From positions 2,225,001 through 2,289,000 of the forward strand of contig OX453274.1 of NCBI GenBank assembly GCA_949710005.1: a stretch of 64,000 nt of DNA, read 5' to 3'. The stretch is from Ricordea florida (taxonomy: Eukaryota > Cnidaria > Anthozoa > Corallimorpharia > Ricordeidae). How positions within the stretch are numbered: the stretch's first letter is position 1; the number at the start of each line of letters is the position of its first letter. Below are positions 1 to 11,224 of the stretch, piece by piece. The notes below the pieces were generated by a model. That model searched no databases. It saw nothing but the letters and a program-made list of their open reading frames with translations, and was not told the origin of the DNA. The position numbers were made by a program, and so were the translations under genes.

Positions 1-329
1 TCTTTTTTATTCGTTTTTGACTGGACACTGGTGGCAGTCGATGTAAAAGATGCAGTAACTGCAGAATACCAAGAGAGTAGAGAACCTCGGCAATTCACTG
101 CTCACCGGCTCAGTAGATTTCAGATTAGTCAATGTAAAAAATGCAGTAGCTGCAGAATATCCTGCAAGCTTCGCGGCCTGACCGATATATTCTTGGCTCT
201 TTCCTTAGTACATGCCTTGTTACGCATTAATAATTTCTGTAAATCGGTATGATGAACTTAAACTATGGATAGATATCAATAAAACAATAATAATTTTACT
301 ATGTATACAGTAGAGCTGAGAATCTGTGT
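1..329. other. Intergenic left edge with short duplicated segment
   Basis: No gene recognised. A roughly 30-nt segment containing ATGCAGTAACTGCAGAATA near 37-70 recurs with a few changes at 128-160, suggesting an old local duplication of about 90 bp. The stretch lies just downstream of the PLSCR stop codon and may contain its 3' UTR. Confidence 0.4.
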
Positions 330-858
330 TCAGTTGTTGTCATGCCCTTCAGTTTTCTCAAAGAACATGAAGTCCTGCAAAGCAAAACATCACGGAATTA
401 ACCATTTCAGTCTTAGTGATCGTTCATTTTTTACGATGGAGGAGGGGCTGGAGGCATTTTGGGGGGCATGCGAAAAAAATTAGGGAAAGGGGGTGTCACG
501 TGAAATATTTTAGCAATACTTTTTTCATGATGTTTTAATCCGAAATTGACTTATCTTTCTTTTGATTGGGGGGGGGGGAAAGTCATGTGAAAAAATTGAC
601 AAGCTGAGTGGGGTCATGCCATTTTTAAATGGTGCTGCCCGAATCACACCAGCCCCACCCCTCCCTGATAAAAAATGAACGGTCCCTTGGTTGAGCTAAT
701 GAACGCAGGGTTTCGCGAGCAGGTAATATATAATTGGCTACCCTAGCGGGCAAGGCGGGACTATCTTTCGCGCGCGGGATTGCCCGCTTTCTCCTGCGAG
801 ACCAAACAAAACGAAAGTGCCATAAATTATTATTATTCTCTACTGACCTAACTTGTTT

Positions 859-891
<33 letters not shown>

Positions 892-3800
892 ATTCCTACC
901 TCTCAGTCAATAACTACGCAAAAAAGAACTTGGGCAATGTACAGCCATAATGACCTCATGTTTGGTCAATAACGCATATATCAAACACAGCAAGACCGAT
1001 ATGACTACTTACGATCAAGAAACATGCACCGAGGATAACAGCTTTCACTTTGACATCAAGATTCATGGGGACTGAGGAAGCAAGACAGAAAGTAATCATA
1101 ATGTCAATCATTTCAGTTATCATCGATCGGTTAGCTCAGTTGGTTGAGCAGTGGACTTATATTGATCGTGTGTCGCGGGTTCGTACCTCGGCCAGACCAT
1201 CACTCAGGGTCTTTAAAAAACTGAAGAGAAAGTGCTGGTGCTGCCTTTGCAATGACATCTGTAAATGTTAAGGAATGGGTTGTTGTTCATCGTGGAACAT
1301 CTGTAAATGGTTAGACTTTCTAGTCTTCTCGGATAAGGACAATAAACCGTAGGTCCCGTCTCACAGCCCTTGTTCATAACTTCATAGGACCTTAGAGAAC
1401 CCACATACTGCTCGCAGTACTCAGATCCTAATGTTGTGGTCTGGTTTTTGTGAATGTAATTTCACACACGCACGTTTTCTGAACGAGCTTATACAGCTCC
1501 AAGGCGTTACGTGTGTAAATAAAGCATTGATTAATTTCTGGCTCAAAAAACTAAAGCTTAGGAGACCTCAGGGCTTGAAAAACTACCAGGCTGGAGAGGG
1601 TCAACGAAATTATTGCTCAGACATGACAAAACTTTGGTTGGACAAAGTTTAATACTAGATGAAGCTAGGACATATTTAATGGCCTTGTTTGGCTTCACCA
1701 TAGTTAACTATGCCTTCACTCTCAGTGCGAAAAGGTAAGGAAAGCGGTAATTTAGTTTGTTAGAATATTGATTAATGATCCAATGAAAACGCAATGACGT
1801 CACGAAATCCTGACGTAGGGTGACGCGGGAAATTTGAACACAAACACTTTCTTTGATTGGACAAAATGTCTAGTCTCGCAAGGAAATGACCGGGTGAATC
1901 TTGTTTTTTACTTGACAGTGTCCGATCAAGGGCGGTTAGTGAAACCCTTACGACCTATCAATCAATTAATACTTCAAGTAAGAGGGTTCCTACATGTAAT
2001 GCCAAAGTTGTCTGAATCCGTGAATGCTTCTTTGACAAGCCCAGTCCACTGCTTGGATATCTGCCCTACTTTATTATTTCCATCTGGAGAGAGAACCTGT
2101 TAAAAGAAAGTCCCATTTAAAGAAGCTGCATGGGTTTGGTTAAATTAGGGTGTGTTCTTTTGGTATGATCGGAATTTAGATTTGTAATCCAAGATCACAC
2201 AGATCATGACACACCAAAGAAAGTGATGAATCCACAACTGGAAAAGGACTCATCACTTCCTTTGATGCATGATGATCCAGGGCTTCTTGGATCACAAATC
2301 CAAATATGGATCATACCAAAGTAATGAACCCTAAAAGTAATTCAAGTCTCAAAATGCTTCTATGAGAAAGAGTTCAGAATCTACAACAGTAAGTGGGTTT
2401 GACGTAATGATAAAAAATCTTAATGATCAAATAATAATAATAAAAATAATATTAATAATAAGAAAAAGTGATGTGTTTGCATTATGAATATTTGTTGACT
2501 TAAATCTAGCAGACATACTCCAGTGTAGGATATCATGCAGAGATGCCAACTCTCCCGCTTTTGGCGGGAGACTTACGCTTTTTTGCCTCGTCTCCCGCTC
2601 TCCCGCTTTGATACATAAATCTCCCGCTTTTACGTCCATTTGAAATATTGACTACTTAGTAAAAAATAAAACAGACTTCCTCCTTGTCTTTTTGTGTCAC
2701 ACTCCAACTAGATAAGATTGAACGCGCTATCTGCACAATGATATAAACAATCTTCCCATTGGAGCAGCTTTTAAGCCAATGAACGATGAGAATACATGAG
2801 ACGGAACAAGAGATGCCAACTCTTCCGCTTTGATACATAAATCTCCCACTTTTCAAATTTTTGGTGTTGGCATCTATACATATCATTACCTACACACCTA
2901 GTGTACCCTAGAATACATGCAGTAGTTAGTTCCATACCAAAGTCATTTTGTACCCAGGTTGGGTGATGCTACATGAACTCTTTAGTGGGACCATCTGTAG
3001 CATGGGTACAAAATGACCAAATTTACTGGGTATATATGATCATTTGAGCCAGCTACGAAATGACGGCATGCAAAATGACCCTGGGTAAGATATGACTAGT
3101 ATTGTGCCCCGCAACCACCCCTACTTCAAACTCTTACTGAATGGTCATTCAGGGCCTTGTAACCTATAAATGGACCATATGGTATTTGCAACCTCTGACC
3201 TGGAACTCCACATCGCCACAAAGGTTGCACTGGCAGAATGGTCCTTCTATTAGGAGCACTGTATCCCTGCTGGCATCCAAGATAGCAAACTTGGGAATAC
3301 ATATTGACCACCTTAAAAATTCAACAATGAACATTCTGTCAATTAATGCTACCCAATTTGTACCATTCAATCCTTTTTTTCTCAATACTTACAACTGTAC
3401 ACAATAACCAACAATTGTTCCTGGTGGTGACTGTACTTCAATCTCTTGTAGACAACAAGGGAACCAGCAGGATGAACAGCGTAGAGGACGCTGCAAATGA
3501 ATGACTTCCCGTTGAAGGTTGTCAAAAATTTTCATCTCAAATGGTCTTGATGGACCACAAAACTGTCTTGTACAGCAGTCATTGTCTGAAAAAAGAAAAA
3601 CCTCAACAAAATTATAATCTTAATTCTAATTCTGTTACAAACTTGGAAAGACTTACAAAATATAGAAATTATAATTCCCTTGGCCAGGCTTCATTTTAAC
3701 ACTTGCTTGGAGAAGGATCTTGATTTGCTTTTATTTTTTAATGAAAAAAAAAAAGAAAATAAAAATTAAAATCTTTTTGCTGTAGCCGTACAAGAAATGT

Positions 3801-5576
3801 TTGCACACACACTTCCCAAGACAATTCAACTACAGCATGCATAATGAAGTAGGGACCTGTACGGAAATCATTCCATGATTTCTTCACTAGAAACAACATG
3901 TCCAAAAATGTGTTTTTAATTCTAATGAAAATCCTTGCATTACAGTAGTTTTAGGATATTTATTAAATATCAAAGATCAGGAGCCTGGGTGATGGGTTCC
4001 TGTATAGATTCAATGTTTTAACAGGAGCAGTATAGAGTTTTTGCCCATGCAAACAAATTTATTTTGTATTTATTTGAATTTCATTTATTTCATTTTGGAG
4101 GGTGTTATAACATATCTTAATGTATTACTTGCAGCCTTCAAGGCTTCCCTTTGCTTTTCCATCTTTTTCCTTTAGTTTTCTTTTTCTCACCCAGTTTTGT
4201 AGTAGTTTCTGTATTATCCCCAGCAGCACCTTGTCCTTAATTCCAAAAGCAAAGCTTACAGAGTCTGACTGAATTTGTAATTAAATATTTTGCCTTGGTC
4301 AAAGTTAGAAAAAAGTCCAAATTAATTGAGGCAGTTTTGTTTTTGCAGATGTCAATATGTTTTCAGCTGTTGCTAAGTTACATAAGCAAAGAAAGCTAGC
4401 CTAATACCAATTAGCAGAAAATTAACTAACACCAAGTACTATTTCACATCACCCTCTTTTTTAACAGAAAAAAAAAACAAACAAAAAGGTGATGGATGGG
4501 CTTCAAAGTTCAATTCTTCTATCAATAAAATAACATCAAGAACGAAATTGAAAAATAATTTTACCTGTTAATAAATATGTCGGTAGCTTTAACGAGCTAA
4601 ATTGGTGGGAACGTCTAAGTTAAGGTTGGCACCTGTCAGTGATAATTTAATTCAACAGCTTCGAAATCGAACTCACCTTCTGCCGCGAAGTAAACTTGTT
4701 GACCTAAACTGTTCAAAATCTTGTATTTGTTATTAGTTTCAAATCCAGTGAAAGCTGTAAAGAGGAAGACATTTTGCAAAAACGAATTAGAAGCCATTCC
4801 AGTGCTCTTTGAAATAAGTGAGGAAATTGCAAACGAATACTTTAGTTTGTACCTTCCAGAAGTTCAACTTGTTGATGGATTAAAATCTGGTCGATCTGTG
4901 TGAGATATTCTAATCCAGGAGGGCAGTTTACCGGTGGCTGTGGTGCTGGCATCCACATCATTCCTTGACCACTCGGTGGCGCTCCTGCACTCACATGCAA
5001 GAATTCGACCAAAACAGATATATTAAATTGAAACAGCAACTACCAAAGAGCACGAAAACAATGTTGATTTATTTCTTTGCGAAGTGGATTTTAAGGAATA
5101 AAACTAATGAATAAAAAAACGTATCACTCAAATGTTAAGATGTTTAGTTGTAACTTTTACTGAAAGATGCAGAAATTTCTTTCAGCTGTATTTGAAATAG
5201 AAGCGTACACGAACTTGAAGATTTCTTCGGTATTAACCTTGAATTCCATGGTTTATTCTGCTCAGTAGTGAGACCTTTTTCGAAAACAGCTGTTAGCCTT
5301 TCTCTTAAAACGCTCGTCAAACTGATACTCAACAAAATAAGCAATGCTCTTACCCGCTGGTTGCTGTTGTATGCCTGGCTGGGCATACCCTGGCTGGGCC
5401 GGAGCGAAACCAACTTGTGGCGCTGGATATCCTTGCTGTGGCGGCGGATAACCTGCCTGTGATGGCGGGTATCCTTGTTGTACATGTGGCGGTGGATACG
5501 TACCTTGTGGAGGTGGATATTGAAGGGGATGGTTGTTTTCAACCGGGGGAGGATAACCGTATCCTGGAGTTGCCAT
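330..5576 (-). CDS. PLSCR: Phospholipid scramblase (PLSCR1-like), 8 exons, complete
   Basis: Calcium-activated scramblase family protein, expected at the plasma membrane, where the family moves phospholipids between leaflets and also has signalling roles. Coding exons, all with AG/GT junctions: 5354-5576, 4853-4984, 4677-4754, 3393-3585, 3200-3311, 1994-2096, 1013-1071 and 330-374. They total 945 nt and 314 aa, close to the family's usual length. The N-terminus (exon 1) is a Pro/Tyr/Gln-rich repeat of PPxxGYPPP type. Exon 2 has the family signature [19 protein letters not shown]. Exon 4 has the Cys-rich block [16 protein letters not shown]. Exon 5 has CNLCGDVEF. Exon 6 has [20 protein letters not shown], covering the calcium-binding loop. 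Exons 7-8 give the C-terminal membrane helix (VILGACFLI joined to DFMFFE). Stop codon at 330-332. Introns carry a SINE, MITE pieces and other repeats. Family assignment is certain; the subfamily is not. Confidence 0.95.
864..985 (+). repeat. Dispersed repeat family A, copy 1 (PLSCR intron)
   Basis: Starts with GTCAAGATGGCTGGATATTGG and ends near TTTGGTCAATAAC. The same sequence block recurs on the plus strand around 7355-7500 and on the minus strand around 19925-20035. It lies in the last PLSCR intron. No protein is encoded; it is probably a non-autonomous mobile element. Confidence 0.6.
1121..1545 (+). mobile_element. tRNA-derived SINE, copy 1 (PLSCR intron)
   Basis: The head is tRNA-like, with an A-box region GGTTAGCTCAGTTGGTTGAG and a B-box-like GGGTTCGTACCTC. 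A non-tRNA body follows that is shared with two other copies in the window (23458-23860 and 30835-31175, both minus): TGGTTAGACTTTCTAGTCTTCTCGG, here split by small changes, then a GATAAGGACAATAAACCGTAGG block. The tail is AAATAAAGCATTGATTA. This copy has a short insertion or duplication near 1270-1310 and is the most diverged of the three. The three copies define the family well. Confidence 0.85.
2530..2890 (-). repeat. Duplicated repeat rich in CTCCCGCTTT (PLSCR intron)
   Basis: Two related blocks, 2540-2640 and 2810-2885, share GAGATGCCAACTCT, CCGCTTTGATACATAAATCTCCC and the spacing between these. The first block repeats CTCCCGCT several times. They lie in PLSCR intron 5 and look like two copies or halves of one dispersed element. 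No coding function is supported. Confidence 0.5.
3780..3875 (-). repeat. Half copy of palindromic MITE family B
   Basis: Contains ACTTCCCAAGACAATTCAAC and GCATGCATAATGAAGTAGGG followed by ACCTGT and GGAAATC. The same sequence occurs several times in both orientations at 18955-19420, inside CWC15. It lies in PLSCR intron 3. It is non-coding, and the palindromic design fits a MITE. Confidence 0.6.
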
Positions 5577-5885
5577 TACTATGTTTGTATCTGTTAGAGG
5601 TCAAGCGATCTGTTTGTATATACTAAATGTTTCCTAGCCCACCCTGGTGATAACGTATCGTTAACCATCGTCAAACGTATAGCTCTCCGATCATTAATCC
5701 CTCAAAAGACTTCAGGAATAACTTTATTGAAATATAGGCATTTGTCTCTAAGCTTCTCTCACGTTAAGACAACCCTTTGAATTGAAGTTACCATCTTAGT
5801 TACTAAACTCACTAGGGTGGGGTGGAAAGAGGTAGGGAATTGTTTGGTTGTCAAAGCGACGAAGGGAACTCTGGGATATTTCAAA
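5577..5885. promoter_or_regulatory. Bidirectional promoter region PLSCR / RBX2
   Basis: The 309 bp between the PLSCR start codon (minus) and the RBX2 start codon (plus) must hold the promoters and 5' UTRs of both genes unless non-coding first exons lie elsewhere. The RBX2 start lies in CAAAATGGCTGCC, which resembles the YY1-type initiator seen at many TATA-less animal housekeeping genes. No TATA box was recognised. Inferred from position. Confidence 0.45.
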
Positions 5886-7652
5886 ATGGCTGCCGAATGT
5901 GTTAAGAACACCTTGGTAGACGAAGATGTAAACATGGAAGAAAACACACCTACGAAAGAACAAGGATCGCAGAAGATGTTTACTCTTAAAAAGTGGAATG
6001 CTGTGGCTATGTGGTCTTGGGATGTTGAATGTGATACATGCGCTATTTGTCGAGTACAAGTTATGGGTAAGAGAACAGTCTTTGAGATAGCGTTCCAAGT
6101 AACTTACATTTTTTTCAAGCCCATATTTGATGTAAAATAGAAAGAAAAAAACTGAAACTGATGAATGTCAAAAAGAAATAAAACTACGATCCAAAAAACC
6201 TCATCAAACATTAAAAAAATAAATTCATCTACTCTTTTTGATGTACAAATTTACAGTTCAACTGCTCGAACCAAGGCCAACCAGATAAATTTTCATGCAA
6301 ATTTTGAATGTCTGTCTTTGACGCTTAACAACAGAGTTGTGGCGAATTTCTACCTACTAAGGTGGTTCTTTTGCAATCTTGATACATTTTCTACAGTTAG
6401 AGCAAATTATATGCATTTTTAGCGAAATATAAAACATTTGTAGAGATGCTATTGCTTAGATGCTAGATTGTGATTGGATAATTTGTATGAACATTTGTTT
6501 GGGTGGTTTTGGTTTGAATAGTCGCACTGTAATTTACTTTGTCTCACCAAATTACAATGATATTTATATGTTTTACAACAGATGCCTGCTTACGATGCCA
6601 GTCTGACAACAAACAAGAAGAATGTGTTGGTAAGTTATGAAAATATGAAGCCTTTCCTTACTGTACTTCCAAAATTATGCATATTTTTTAAGGAAGTGAT
6701 CAACCTCTGGGTTACTTAATTGATCTAGTACCAAATTCTCCAATTAAAATAGAAATACATGTGGTTACTCATTCTGAGAAACTCAGATGTTGGGAGTGAC
6801 AGGCTTGAGATACAGTGTATTGCAGTTTATTATTAATTTTGTTGTAATGTTGAATTTGACTGCTGTCTTATTGTTTATAATTTTAGAACTATTGAGAATC
6901 AAGAGTCTTATTGAAGTTTACCAAAGGTGTTACATTTCTAGTTGAGATGTCAAGTCATTGACTGTATTTAGACCAGTTTGATTGCTTTGTAATTTGCCTT
7001 ATCCAACCTACATGTTATAACTTAGACATTTGCATAATTTACTGTAGCACTAGGAGTAATAAAAACTCTCTTTGAGTTCAATGTTCTGCTTTGTTCTCTC
7101 AATTTTTATTACCTGTTTGACTAACAGTGCAATGGTAATTTCTCTAAGGCAAATTTGCATTTGTACAACATTAGAGTTTTAGTGCTACAGGTTCTGCAAG
7201 AGGGTAAGATGAGGTGACTCCCAAGTTGTGATTCATTACCTGAGTGCACAAAATGTGCCAGTGTTGCCTGCTGGGTATTTCCCTTGTTACCCCAGGAAAG
7301 AGAACAGGACAAGATGGCCACATAGCAAATCCTTTATATTTGACCAAGAATGTTTTGTCAAGATGGCTGGATATTGGCCTCATTTTCTTTTGTGTTTTTA
7401 TTGAACTTGACTACATCTTACTCAATAAAAAGGTGAAAAAAAACTTGGCTAACATGCAGTCATCTTGAGTTTATCTTTGGTCAATATAAGCACATGTGTA
7501 TAGCTAATTTATTGTTGTTTGCATTCATTTCAGTTGTTTGGGGAGAGTGCAATCATTCATTCCATAACTGCTGCATGTCCCTGTGGGTTGTCCAAAACAA
7601 CAGGTGTCCACTCTGCCAACAAGAATGGGTTGTACAGAGGATTGGTAGATGA
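5886..7652 (+). CDS. RNF7: RBX2/RNF7 (SAG), RING subunit of cullin-RING ligases, 3 exons
   Basis: Small RING-H2 protein that binds cullins (CUL5 above all) and recruits E2 enzymes for ubiquitin or NEDD8 transfer. Exons 5886-6066, 6582-6629 and 7534-7652 give 348 nt and 115 aa, matching the family length. The N-terminus is variable. The cullin-binding strand [20 protein letters not shown] is intact. It is followed by the zinc ligands of the RING-H2 ([15 protein letters not shown], then [11 protein letters not shown], then RCPLCQQEW). The C-terminus QRIGR is typical of RBX2 rather than RBX1. An upstream in-frame ATG at 5817 would add 23 residues; I prefer 5886 because it gives the family's usual length. 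It is head-to-head with PLSCR. Confidence 0.96.
6325..6540 (+). repeat. Dispersed repeat family C, copy 1 (RBX2 intron 1)
   Basis: About 200 bp, ending TGGATAATTTGTATGAACA then TTTGGGTGGTTTTGGTTTGA. A second copy lies at 26165-26360, downstream of CWC15, with the same order of blocks (TTCTACCTACTAAG / ACAGTTAGAGCAAATTATAT / GATTGGATAATTTG). Non-coding; presumably a short non-autonomous mobile element. Confidence 0.55.
7185..7510 (+). repeat. Dispersed repeat family A, copy 2 (RBX2 intron 2)
   Basis: Contains GTCAAGATGGCTGGATATTGG at 7358 and a trailing TTTGGTCAATATAAGC. It is related to 864-985 and to the minus-strand copy at 19925-20035. No coding content is supported, although short ORFs occur. 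Confidence 0.5.
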
Positions 7653-8445
7653 CTGCCACAATACACTATCAAAAGTGTTGACACATTCACAGCAGATCAG
7701 CTCTGCCTTGCAATATACAGCAGATCAAATTTCTTCTTGTAAATCTCAGCTAAAAAGTGATCTCATCGCATTAGTAGAATGTGCTTTTTCAAATATGAAC
7801 ACCTTGAATTTTATTGTCTTCACCTTGGATTGAAGGTTGAATAGAAGTCTTCCATTAAAATTTCCTTGCACAATTTAGTTATCTTTTGTATCAAATTACC
7901 CTTCAGGGATTATGAATGGTGGGCAGGCTGGTGAAAGATGGTACTCTGGTTGAAAGAAGTGAAGCAAAGTTTTTGCCCTTTCTCACTGATTTCCTATACT
8001 TATCCTTATAATTCATTGAAATGCCTGTGATACCTCTGATACAATAATACCGGGTTCAGTTTTCCATTACCAGTAATATTGTTACCAGTATTGAAATTTG
8101 CACTCTACTTTACCTTATGCACCCCCAAATCATTTTTACAATGTTACAAAACAATCCATCATGAGTAAGAAAGAAGCCAGGTAACTTCAATTAAAATCTA
8201 AAATCTAAATCTAAATATTGTTTGTCCGCAAAATCGTTTTGGACATCATGCCAACTCTAAAATAATAATAAATAAAACTATACTAAAATATACAAAATAA
8301 AAGTAAAAGCTAAAACTAGTGTTAAAAAACTATCAAAAACTACTGATAAAATTAAACTAGATTAGTTTGCTTTTAAAAGTAAAGGGATAGGGATGAAAAG
8401 TACAGGGATTGGCTGGAAACAGTTTCTTCTTAGAGTTTGTTCCAT
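7653..8445. other. RBX2 3' UTR and intergenic stretch
   Basis: No gene recognised. The first part probably includes the RBX2 3' UTR. An A-rich region around 8185-8350 and several short ORFs look non-coding. It adjoins the LINE remnant that starts at 8446. Confidence 0.4.
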
Positions 8446-9890
8446 TCATTTCATTTGTCCTTGGAAAGAAAGAAAATCTAAAAATATCTTTATGTCCTTT
8501 TGGCACAATAAATTAAAATCATGTCTTCCCCGAGTCCTGCTTTCTCTGCATGCTAGCAAATAATTCCCCCAGTGCCCATCTAGGAGGCCATGGCACATCT
8601 TGTATAAACTGGAGAGCCTTGCATGCCTTCTCATTGTTTCAAGTGTGTTCCACTGTAGGTCTTGCAGCATTACAGTAACACTTGTTTGATCGTAATTTCC
8701 AGTGACAAAGCAGGCTGCTTTCTGTTGTACCCTTTCTAGAGTGGCTTTGTCTTTCTGGTAGTGTGGGTCCCATGTGCCACAGGCATACTGGAGTTTTGGC
8801 CTCACAACTGTTGTAAACACGGTTTCTTTCACTGGCTTTGGACAGTTCTACAGACCTAAGACCTTAATTGCTCTAGATGTGATTGTTTCAATAAGTGGTG
8901 ACCACATCATTTTGTTATTGAGCACTGCCCCAGATAAGGGTGAGATTCCACTTCCTGTAGGATTTGTCCACAGAATACATATTCCCACCTTGGTGGATCT
9001 CTCCTGGTTGAAACACATGTCTTGCACTTTGAAGGATTAAATTCCATCTTCCACTTTTTTTTAAACAATGTTCTAATCTATACAAGTTGTCTTGGAGATC
9101 AGCTGTGTCTTTGTCGCAACAAATTGTCCCCTATAACAGTGCATCATCAGCAAAAAGTCTAATGCTTGAGCTAAGGCCATCAGGTAAATCAGTTAGCAGT
9201 CCCAGGACTGTTCCCTGGGGAACATTTATTTTTTTTTTATTTTTTACATTTTACATTAAAAAAACTCTACAAAGGAGAAATGAACTAAAGTTTGTAATGC
9301 CAAAATTCTTAATTCTTATGATCTTTCTTATTTATCATTCCGAGGTTGCTTTTTTTTTTTTAGCATGTTCCTGTAAGTGGCATATCCAAATGCAGTATCT
9401 AGCAATAAGGCAGCAGAAGTTAATTTGGAGTTTGTATTTGGAGCTATCTGGCCTCAGACCCAAGGCAGTGCCTATGTGCAAGTCATTATCTTTCAGCAGT
9501 ATTTTACAAGACTGCAACCATATGGAGAGGCTATCCCAAAACATTTTTGTTTCTTCGCATCTCCAGAATAGGTGTGTAAGATTTTCTCTTTCTTTATGAC
9601 AGAAGCTGCATCTATCATTGCTACTAAGTCCTATTTTTTGCAAGAAGCTATTGGTTGCTAACCGTCGATGTAATAGTTTAAAGTTAAAAGTGATAAGTTT
9701 AGAGCTCTTAGAGCATTTAAAAGATGAAAGATATACTATTTCCCAATCAATGTTTTCGTTGGGATCAAGGTTGATGTCTTTATACCATTTTTCTTGACAT
9801 AAATATGGCTGTTCACTTTTTCCCTGGGGAACATGCTGCAGCCACAGGGGCAGACGATGCCCCTTCAATTACCACTGATTGGGAACACTG
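8446..9890 (-). pseudogene. Degenerate non-LTR retrotransposon reverse transcriptase (CR1/L2-like), interrupted
   Basis: The minus strand encodes the end of a non-LTR reverse transcriptase. A VPQGTVLG motif spans the insertion point. Then come FADDALL (the catalytic xxDD box), a FNPSKCK segment, YLGAVLNNKM, and the C-terminal block VRPKLQYACGTWDPHYQKD and TLERVQQKAACFVTGNYD. Premature stops and frame changes show that it is dead. An unrelated LINE is inserted at 9226-9819, splitting the VPQG region. The assignment to the CR1/L2 group rests on the C-terminal pattern (WDPH, then LERVQ, then A.F); a Jockey-type relative is the alternative. Confidence 0.8.
9226..9819 (-). mobile_element. 5'-truncated L1/Tx1-like LINE nested in the CR1/L2-like remnant, with 15-bp target-site duplication
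   Basis: The 15-bp sequence TTCCCTGGGGAACAT occurs at 9211-9225 and again at 9820-9834. Between the copies, the minus strand encodes an L1-type ORF2 C-terminus: KWYKDINLDPNENIDWEIVY, RRLATNSFLQKIGL and the zinc-knuckle block RCSFCHKERENLTHLFWRC. It ends at an A-rich tail, seen as the T-run at 9228-9245 on the plus strand. Truncation at the 5' end, A tail and target duplication are classic signs of target-primed insertion. Confidence 0.85.
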
Positions 9891-9985
9891 TGTTAGAAAC
9901 GACGGGATTCGAACCCAAATCGATACCGCAGAAGTCATGGGTTCAAATCCCGTCCAGGCCCAAGTTTTCTTTTCAGGCTTAAATT
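9890..9985 (+). mobile_element. tRNA-like SINE fragment
   Basis: Contains GGGTTCAAATCCCGTCCAGG, a good B-box and T-arm, followed by CCAAGTTTTCTTTTCAGG. An inverted B-box-like GGATTCGAACCC lies just before it at about 9903. There is no complete cloverleaf with an anticodon arm. It resembles 50590-50690, which has the same CC(A)AAGCCTGAA...TTTTCAGG trailer, so both are probably pieces of a second tRNA-derived SINE family. Confidence 0.5.
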
Positions 9986-10214
9986 TCACAGTTGCTTAAG
10001 TTGTGTACATAACTGCGATGATCAATTAATGTCATTACAAATTACTCCGCAGTTCAAATATATGGTCTTTCATACATTCATTTGCATCAGATAGAACAAT
10101 GGTTCTTTTCCATCTATGGACCATAAAAAACACGTTTATGAATATTTTAGAGCAATTTCTTTTGAAGATTTTTGTGCTAGCCATTCACGAGATTTTAATT
10201 ACTTATTCATAACT

Positions 10215-10625
10215 ATAACAAAATTCTCAAATCCGATTGGCTGTCAACTGCCCTGATTTCAGCCTTAATAGGACAGTTAAATAGGACAGTACGCGTCATG
10301 CCTGCGTAATTGGACAGTACGCGCCATCAAGCGCGCGCTTAAATGGCTTTTTTTCACTGCTAGCAAAACAAATCTTGGAATTTCATGTGATTTGATTTAA
10401 AAAAAAAAAGAAGTTTATACATCAAAAAAAAATTTAAAGTTATGATTAATTGGTAATAAGACTTCGTGTCGTCCAATTAGGTCTGCAATCATACTCGTGA
10501 CAAATCGGACTCCCGCTACGCGGTCGTCCGATTTTGTTAATCACTCGTATGATTACAGACCGAATTGGACTCCACTCAGTCCTATTACCATTACTAATTG
10601 GAAACAGATCACCCCAGTCTCCCTG
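10215..10625 (+). repeat. MITE family D, copy 1 (empty-site copy)
   Basis: The block runs from CAAATCCGATTGGCTGTCAA through AATAGGACAGTACGCG to a palindrome whose arms include GGTCTGCAATCATACTCGTG and its counterpart CACTCGTATGATTACAGACC around GCTACGCGGTCGTCC. An opposite-orientation copy lies at 49853-50320 with the same order of blocks. No ORF with a recognisable domain is present. The closely similar copies mark a mobile, non-autonomous family. Confidence 0.7.
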
Positions 10626-11224
10626 CTGCAATGCCGATTTTTCTATAGTTCTTACGCGTAATGTTACTTAATGAAGAACTAACTTATTCAACAGTAACAG
10701 TAACTGCCATTCGGTCAAAATTAATGCAAAACATGGTAGAAAATGATGTCTTTATTTTGTTTAGCTCTATCTGCGGTAATATTCATATTCACAGGGATAA
10801 TAATATTAAGAAAATCCAAGGATTCTCCCACAATAATGTAACTAAAAACTTCAGTGGCTCAGCAGAGACAAAATACTAGGTTATCAAACTTCATGTATCA
10901 GAGATAGAGTGGAGTTAAGTAAAGAAGGCCACTCAAAGTTTATATCAACAAGGCCACAAGTAAGAAAATATTGCTATTAACGTGCATCGGATGTGAGTAT
11001 ATTTACATAAAGAATGTGTCCCAGCCATCAAAAGGGCAGACAAACAATCCTCATTGTTGAAAGCTGAATTTGTCCTCAGTTATTACACTTTCAAAGGTAT
11101 AACCCATCCTCAAAATAGACTGCGGAACATTGCATTCGCACACAGAAATCTTCCCTTTCTGCTCCAAAGGGGAGTTTGCAAATAGCAAAGTATTCTGTGA
11201 ATGAAGTACATGTAGGGACCCCAG
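10626..11224. other. Stretch between MITE D and the DCUN1D1 stop codon
   Basis: No gene recognised. The right part is presumably the DCUN1D1 3' UTR (the gene reads leftwards). The short ORF at 10661-10879 has no recognisable features. Confidence 0.4.

Noticed and set aside
1126-1200. Functional tRNA gene
   Set aside because: The head matches tRNA boxes but the body is shared with two other dispersed copies, so it is the head of a SINE.
5144-5542. 132-aa ORF overlapping PLSCR exon 1
   Set aside because: A different frame of the repeat-rich exon 1 plus intron; the scramblase frame is the real one.
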